Assembly (NCBI GenBank): GCA_045807765.1 | Contig: JBJMGU010000207.1 | Coordinates: 28,273-92,272, forward strand | DNA: 64,000 nt | Reading direction: 5' to 3' | Source of the DNA: DATENM01 sp045807765 | Lineage (GTDB): Bacteria; Acidobacteriota; Blastocatellia; UBA7656 | Shown: positions 60,523 to 64,000 of the stretch, one piece after another | Layout of the letters: each line of letters starts with the position of its first letter | How positions within the stretch are numbered: position 1 is the first letter of the stretch | Translations under genes and position numbers: made by a program | Notes under the pieces: generated by a model | What the model saw: only the letters and a program-made list of their open reading frames with translations | Database searches by the model: none | Told to the model about the DNA's origin: nothing

Positions 60523-62530
60523 ATTCCTTCTTGCGGTACTTCTCGAACCAGCCGCGCAGGTAGAGGATTTGTGACAGACGGTTCGACGGGTGGCGCGGCG
60601 ACGCGTTGTACGGGTGGTATTCGTCCTGTATGCGCACCATCAGCGTGTCAACTTTGCGCAGCTTGAGAGCGCGGTAATACTGCTCGGTCTGCTCCATCGG
60701 CGTGCGCAAATCCAATTCGCCGGTCATCAACATCGTCGGCGTCTTGACGTTGCCGACATAGGTGATCGGCGAGCGCCGCAAGTGCTCGGACGGGTCTTCC
60801 CACGGCAGCTTCTTGAAGTTGTAATACCAGCTCGATCCGTCAGTCGTGCCGACGAAGCTGTACCAGTTAATCACCGGCTTCATCACGACCGCTGCAGCGA
60901 AGCGGTCGGTGTGCCCGACGATCCACGAAGTCAGCACGCCGCCGCCCGAGCCGCCGCAGACGAACAGATTGCGCTCGTCTATATAGCCTTTCTTGATCAC
61001 CGCGTCAACGCCGTTCATCAAGTCGTCGTAGTCTTCGCCGGGATAGTTGAACTTGATGGCGTTGCCGAACTCCTGGCCATAGCCGGTCGAGCCGCGCGGG
61101 TTGGTGTACAACACGACATAGCCTTCGGCGGCGTGATTCTGAAACTCGAAGTTGAAGCCGACGCCGTACATTCCGTGCGGCCCGCCATGAATGTAGAGCA
61201 TCAGCGGGTACTTCTTCGACGGGTCGAAGTCAGGCGGCTTGACGATCCAGCCCTGCACCTTTTTGCCGCCTACGGAGTCGTACCAGATCTCTTCCTGCGC
61301 GCCGAGCTTGCGGCCTTCGAGCAGGTCGCCGTTCACGTCCGTCAGCTTCTTCGGCGTCGGGCTCTTGAGGCTGAAGGCGACGACATCGCCCGGCTCGGTC
61401 GCGTTTGACAACACGCCTGCCGCCATGCCGTTTTTCGTAATCGAAGTCACTTGTAGCTGCTGCACGCCTTGAGTCACGGCTTGCGGGGCGCCGCCGCGCA
61501 GCGCCACGAAGTAGAGATTGTCCGAGCCGCGATCTTCACTGGTGAAATAGATGCCGCTGCCATCATTGGCCCAGATCGGCCTGGCGGGCGAGCGGTCGAA
61601 GCCTTCGGTAAGCAGGCGGCGGTTCTTGCCGTCCATGCCCATCACATAGAGCTTCGAAACGATATAAGTATCGTCGGTGTTGTCGTAGCCCGTGTAAGCG
61701 ATCAAGCGGCCATCGGGCGAAACTGCCGGGCCAGAATCCGGGCCACGCCGGTCGGTCAGTTGCGTGATGTGGCCATCGGCGAGCGCCAGTGAATAAATCT
61801 CCGACTCGCGCCACTCGTATTCAGCGTCGGCCTTGCGCAAACCGCTGAATACGAGATGCTGTGAATCCGGCGTCCATTCGGGCGCGCCGTGATTGAAATT
61901 CCCATCGGTCAACTGGCGCGGCGTGCCGCCGGTGTCGGGAATGACAAAGATGTGTGTAAAGCCTTCGGGCCGCATGCCGACCGTGTCGGCGCGATAGTCG
62001 AGGCGGTCAATGACGCGCGGCGGGTCAATCCACTTTGCGCCTGCCGGTCGCTGCGGCATGCGGACGGTGAATTCCTGCCGCGACGGCACATTCATGGTAA
62101 AAGCGATGCGGCGGCCATCGGGCGACCATTCGAGGTTCGACGGCGAGCGTTCGAGATGCGTCAACTGTGTCTCTTCGCCGCTGTCCATCCACTTGACGAA
62201 GACTTGCGCGCCACCGGGTTGCCCCGGCGCGACGTAAGCGATACGGCGGCCATCGGGCGACCACTGCGGCGACGAGCCTTTGACCAGAAAGCGCTGCCGC
62301 GAGCCGTCGGCGTTCATGATCCAGACATCGCTTTCGTACTTGTCATTGACCTTGTCTGTCCAGCGCCGCGTGAAGACGATCTGCGAGCCATCGGGCGAGA
62401 GCTGCGGCGCGGCGACGCTCTCCCAATCGAGGTAGAGGTCGAGCGTCAGCTTGCCGCGGTTCTGTGCCGCGCCGACTGCCGCGAGCGCGATGACCAGCGC
62501 CAGGGTTATTGTGATGTTGCGAATTCGCAT
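60521..62530 (-). CDS. S9-family prolyl oligopeptidase-like serine peptidase
   Basis: The start at 62530 is chosen for AGGAGGAG upstream and a signal peptide (LALVIALAAVGAAQ) directly after (669 residues). Residues about 25-400 are a beta propeller of PD40-type repeats (SPDGSQIVFTRRW, SPDGRRIAYVAPG, SPDGRLIAYTGYD). The alpha/beta hydrolase follows: YIHGGPHGMYG, CGGSGGGVLTSWIVGHTDRF (catalytic Ser), GELDLRTPMEQTEQYYRAL (Asp), and EYHPYNASPRHPSNR (His). It resembles acylaminoacyl or dipeptidyl peptidases and should digest short peptides in the periplasm. Confidence 0.95.
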   Translation of the reverse strand: MRIRNITITLALVIALAAVGAAQNRGKLTLDLYLDWESVAAPQLSPDGSQIVFTRRWTDKVNDKYESDVWIMNADGSRQRFLVKGSSPQWSPDGRRIAYVAPGQPGGAQVFVKWMDSGEETQLTHLERSPSNLEWSPDGRRIAFTMNVPSRQEFTVRMPQRPAGAKWIDPPRVIDRLDYRADTVGMRPEGFTHIFVIPDTGGTPRQLTDGNFNHGAPEWTPDSQHLVFSGLRKADAEYEWRESEIYSLALADGHITQLTDRRGPDSGPAVSPDGRLIAYTGYDNTDDTYIVSKLYVMGMDGKNRRLLTEGFDRSPARPIWANDGSGIYFTSEDRGSDNLYFVALRGGAPQAVTQGVQQLQVTSITKNGMAAGVLSNATEPGDVVAFSLKSPTPKKLTDVNGDLLEGRKLGAQEEIWYDSVGGKKVQGWIVKPPDFDPSKKYPLMLYIHGGPHGMYGVGFNFEFQNHAAEGYVVLYTNPRGSTGYGQEFGNAIKFNYPGEDYDDLMNGVDAVIKKGYIDERNLFVCGGSGGGVLTSWIVGHTDRFAAAVVMKPVINWYSFVGTTDGSSWYYNFKKLPWEDPSEHLRRSPITYVGNVKTPTMLMTGELDLRTPMEQTEQYYRALKLRKVDTLMVRIQDEYHPYNASPRHPSNRLSQILYLRGWFEKYRKKE

Positions 62531-62695
62531 GATGAGACTCCTCCTGATGAGCGGGTATTTCATTCCACTGACCTTGCGCAATGATGAAAGAGTTGCGGTG
62601 AAGGCATTCTATGGTTGCGGTCGTGCGTGGTCAAGCGCGCCGACAATTGCGAGGCGCGGCACGGCGGGCTATGCTACCGGAATAGGAGAAATGCG

Positions 62696-63067
62696 ATGAT
62701 TCATTCGGAAGGGTTTTTGAAGATCGTTAACGACGCCAGGTCGCGCGTCAAAGAAACGACGCCCGAAACGGTGCGCCGCCGTCAGCAGGCGGGCGAGTCG
62801 TTTCATCTGGTTGACGTGCGTGAAGACAACGAATGGCAGGCCGGGCGCGCCGCAGGTGCCATGCATCTGGGCAAAGGCATCATCGAGCGCGACATCGAAG
62901 GCGCAATCCCCAATCACGACGCCGAGATTATTCTCTATTGCGGCGGCGGCTATCGCTCGGCGCTTGCGGCAGACGCCTTACAGCAGATGGGCTACACCAA
63001 CGTCATCTCGATGGACGGCGGCTGGAAGCGTTGGAAAGAGCTGGGCTATCCGACCGAACAGAATTAG
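62696..63067 (+). CDS. Single-domain rhodanese
   Basis: From the ATG at 62696 (AGGAGAA about 6 nt upstream) it has 123 residues. The rhodanese fold shows FHLVDVREDNEWQAGRAAGA, HLGKGIIERDIEGAIPN, and the active-site loop YCGGGYRSALAADALQQMGY with its sulfur-carrying Cys. Such proteins transfer sulfur to cyanide or cofactors; partner unknown. No signal peptide is present. It lies divergent from the S9 peptidase and upstream of the MFS gene. Confidence 0.92.
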   Translation: MIHSEGFLKIVNDARSRVKETTPETVRRRQQAGESFHLVDVREDNEWQAGRAAGAMHLGKGIIERDIEGAIPNHDAEIILYCGGGYRSALAADALQQMGYTNVISMDGGWKRWKELGYPTEQN

Positions 63068-63140
63068 CCGGCAAGCCGTTCACTTCGCATGGGTCAACTG
63101 ATCTTTTTGATCGTTGCATGGCAGATGGCCCGCCGGCGCG

Positions 63141-63146
63141 TATAAT
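63141..63146 (+). promoter_or_regulatory. -10 element before the MFS transporter gene
   Basis: A perfect TATAAT (63141-63146) lies 50 nt before the ATG at 63197. A TTGCAT 21 nt upstream is a poor -35 box. No strong ribosome site precedes the ATG. Confidence 0.45.
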
Positions 63147-63196
63147 CATTTTCGGAACCCGCGTGGACACCACGGGAAGCGAACGACGATAAATTC

Positions 63197-64000
63197 ATGC
63201 GCCGACCCACCTCTCGCAAATCGAAGGACTCCGCACAAACCACAGACCTGGCGCAGGAGAAGCCGCACGTTTTGTTATCGTCTAGCCGTCGCCGCGCGGT
63301 GACCGCGGGCGTCATGCTCGGCATGTTCCTGGCCGCGCTTGAAGCCACAGTCGTCGGCACGGCGATGCCGACGATCATCGCCAAGCTCGGCGGGCTCGAT
63401 CATTACAGCTGGGTCTTTTCGGCTTACCTGCTGACTTCGACCGTGACCGTGCCGGTGTGGGGGCGGCTCTCTGACCTGTTCGGGCGCAGGCCGCTCTATC
63501 TGGTCGCCGTCGTCTTCTTCCTGGTCGGCTCGGCGCTGTCCGGCGCTGCACAAGACTTCACGCAGTTGATTCTCTTCCGCGCCATTCAAGGATTGGGCGC
63601 GGGCGGTCTGATCCCGCTCACGATGACGATCACCGGTGACATCTACACCTTGCGCGAGCGCGCCAATATGCAGGGCCTGTTCAGCGGCGTCTGGGGTCTG
63701 GCGTCGATTCTTGGGCCGCTCGCGGGCGGCTTCATCTCCGACCACTGGTCGTGGCGCTGGGTCTTCTACATCAACATTCCTTTTGGACTGGCCGCCGCTG
63801 TCGTCGTCGGCATCACCTTGATCGAGCCGCGGCGCACAGAGCATCCGGTGATCGATTATGCCGGCGCGACGTGGCTCACCATCGCCGTCACCTTGTTGCT
63901 GGTGGCGCTGGTCGAAAGCGGCGAGCCGCGCGTCTGGGCGCACCCGCTGATGTGGCTGCTCGTAGCCGGAACGGCGGTCTTCGGCTACCTGTTCGCGCGA
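63197..64000 (+). CDS. MFS exporter, DHA2/EmrB-QacA type (3' end outside window)
   Basis: The gene is open from the ATG at 63197 to the window edge (268 codons). The N-terminal 35 residues are charged and cytoplasmic. At least seven membrane segments are visible. Motifs are typical of 14-segment drug/proton antiporters: LEATVVGTAMPTII, SWVFSAYLLTSTVTVPVWGR, LSDLFGRRPLYLV (motif A), FRAIQGLGAGGLIPLTMT, and WGLASILGPLAGGFISDHWS (motif C). The substrate cannot be read from this part. A MerR/TipAS regulator in the window is 58 kb away and not linked by evidence. Confidence 0.93.
   Translation, partial: MRRPTSRKSKDSAQTTDLAQEKPHVLLSSSRRRAVTAGVMLGMFLAALEATVVGTAMPTIIAKLGGLDHYSWVFSAYLLTSTVTVPVWGRLSDLFGRRPLYLVAVVFFLVGSALSGAAQDFTQLILFRAIQGLGAGGLIPLTMTITGDIYTLRERANMQGLFSGVWGLASILGPLAGGFISDHWSWRWVFYINIPFGLAAAVVVGITLIEPRRTEHPVIDYAGATWLTIAVTLLLVALVESGEPRVWAHPLMWLLVAGTAVFGYLFAR

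Noticed and set aside
62696..63067. Rhodanese active site as a second selenoprotein
   Set aside because: The active-site residue is an ordinary Cys codon and no in-frame TGA is followed by conserved sequence.

Overview
The window is 64 kb of GC-rich chromosomal DNA with about 50 protein genes. I see no rRNA, tRNA, CRISPR array, insertion sequence or prophage. Several things point to Acidobacteriota, probably class Blastocatellia: Asn/Ala-rich lipoprotein linkers, a DUF3142 protein, a CUAEP-tail radical SAM protein, paired TonB proteins, an S9/S41 peptidase pair, and many carboxypeptidase-regulatory and putative-Ig domains. This assignment is an inference from gene style, not a measured phylogeny.

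Layout. 1-3.9 kb (minus strand): glycyl-tRNA synthetase, a c-type cytochrome lipoprotein, a radical SAM protein whose in-frame TGA is very likely selenocysteine, and an Nfu-type Fe-S scaffold cut by the window edge. 4.2-14 kb: a MerR/TipAS regulator, a large secreted metzincin protease, TPR proteins, an M48 peptidase and a DUF3857/transglutaminase protein. 14-21.4 kb: a betaine-type ABC importer, the ergothioneine genes egtA, egtD and egtB, and a crotonase. 21.5-27.5 kb: a 1984-residue alpha-2-macroglobulin carrying three pseudopilin-like repeats. 27.6-34.5 kb: a small-protein/nucleotidyltransferase pair, two secreted proteins of unknown role, a YihY membrane protein, queA and a TPR protein. 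34.7-36.7 kb: aguB-aguA (agmatine to putrescine). 36.7-42.5 kb: a YCF48-like lipoprotein, two TonB proteins, a Roadblock-like protein, and an ECF sigma factor with its anti-sigma factor. 42.5-46.2 kb: a candidate structured RNA, pta, and groES-groEL behind a consensus promoter with a CIRCE operator. 46.2-50.3 kb: an ABC exporter pair and a divergent SGNH esterase. 50.4-58.1 kb: hisD-C-B-H and hisA-F-I on the minus strand, split by a Doc-type toxin-antitoxin pair and an oppositely oriented phospholipase C-like gene. 58.2-64 kb: an unknown protein, an S41 protease, an S9 peptidase, a rhodanese and the start of an MFS exporter.

The most pervasive non-genic signal is a set of short-tandem-repeat hairpins. 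Each has two arms of mostly 7-nt tandem units, the right arm being the reverse complement of the left, around a spacer of about 10 to 110 nt. Unit sequences differ from locus to locus but the architecture is constant. They occupy operon junctions (groES/groEL, hisB/hisH, sigma/anti-sigma, betaine ATPase/permease, S41/S9) and in several places run into reading frames (both ends of the betaine ATPase, the EgtA C-terminus, the EgtB linker, a HisF loop).

The strongest single-gene result is the selenoprotein: the radical SAM frame reads C-TGA-A-E-P and continues to a TAG, with a 6-bp hairpin just after the TGA. The two other items most worth following are the GspG-like triplet inside the alpha-2-macroglobulin and the branched RNA fold at 42.55-42.67 kb.
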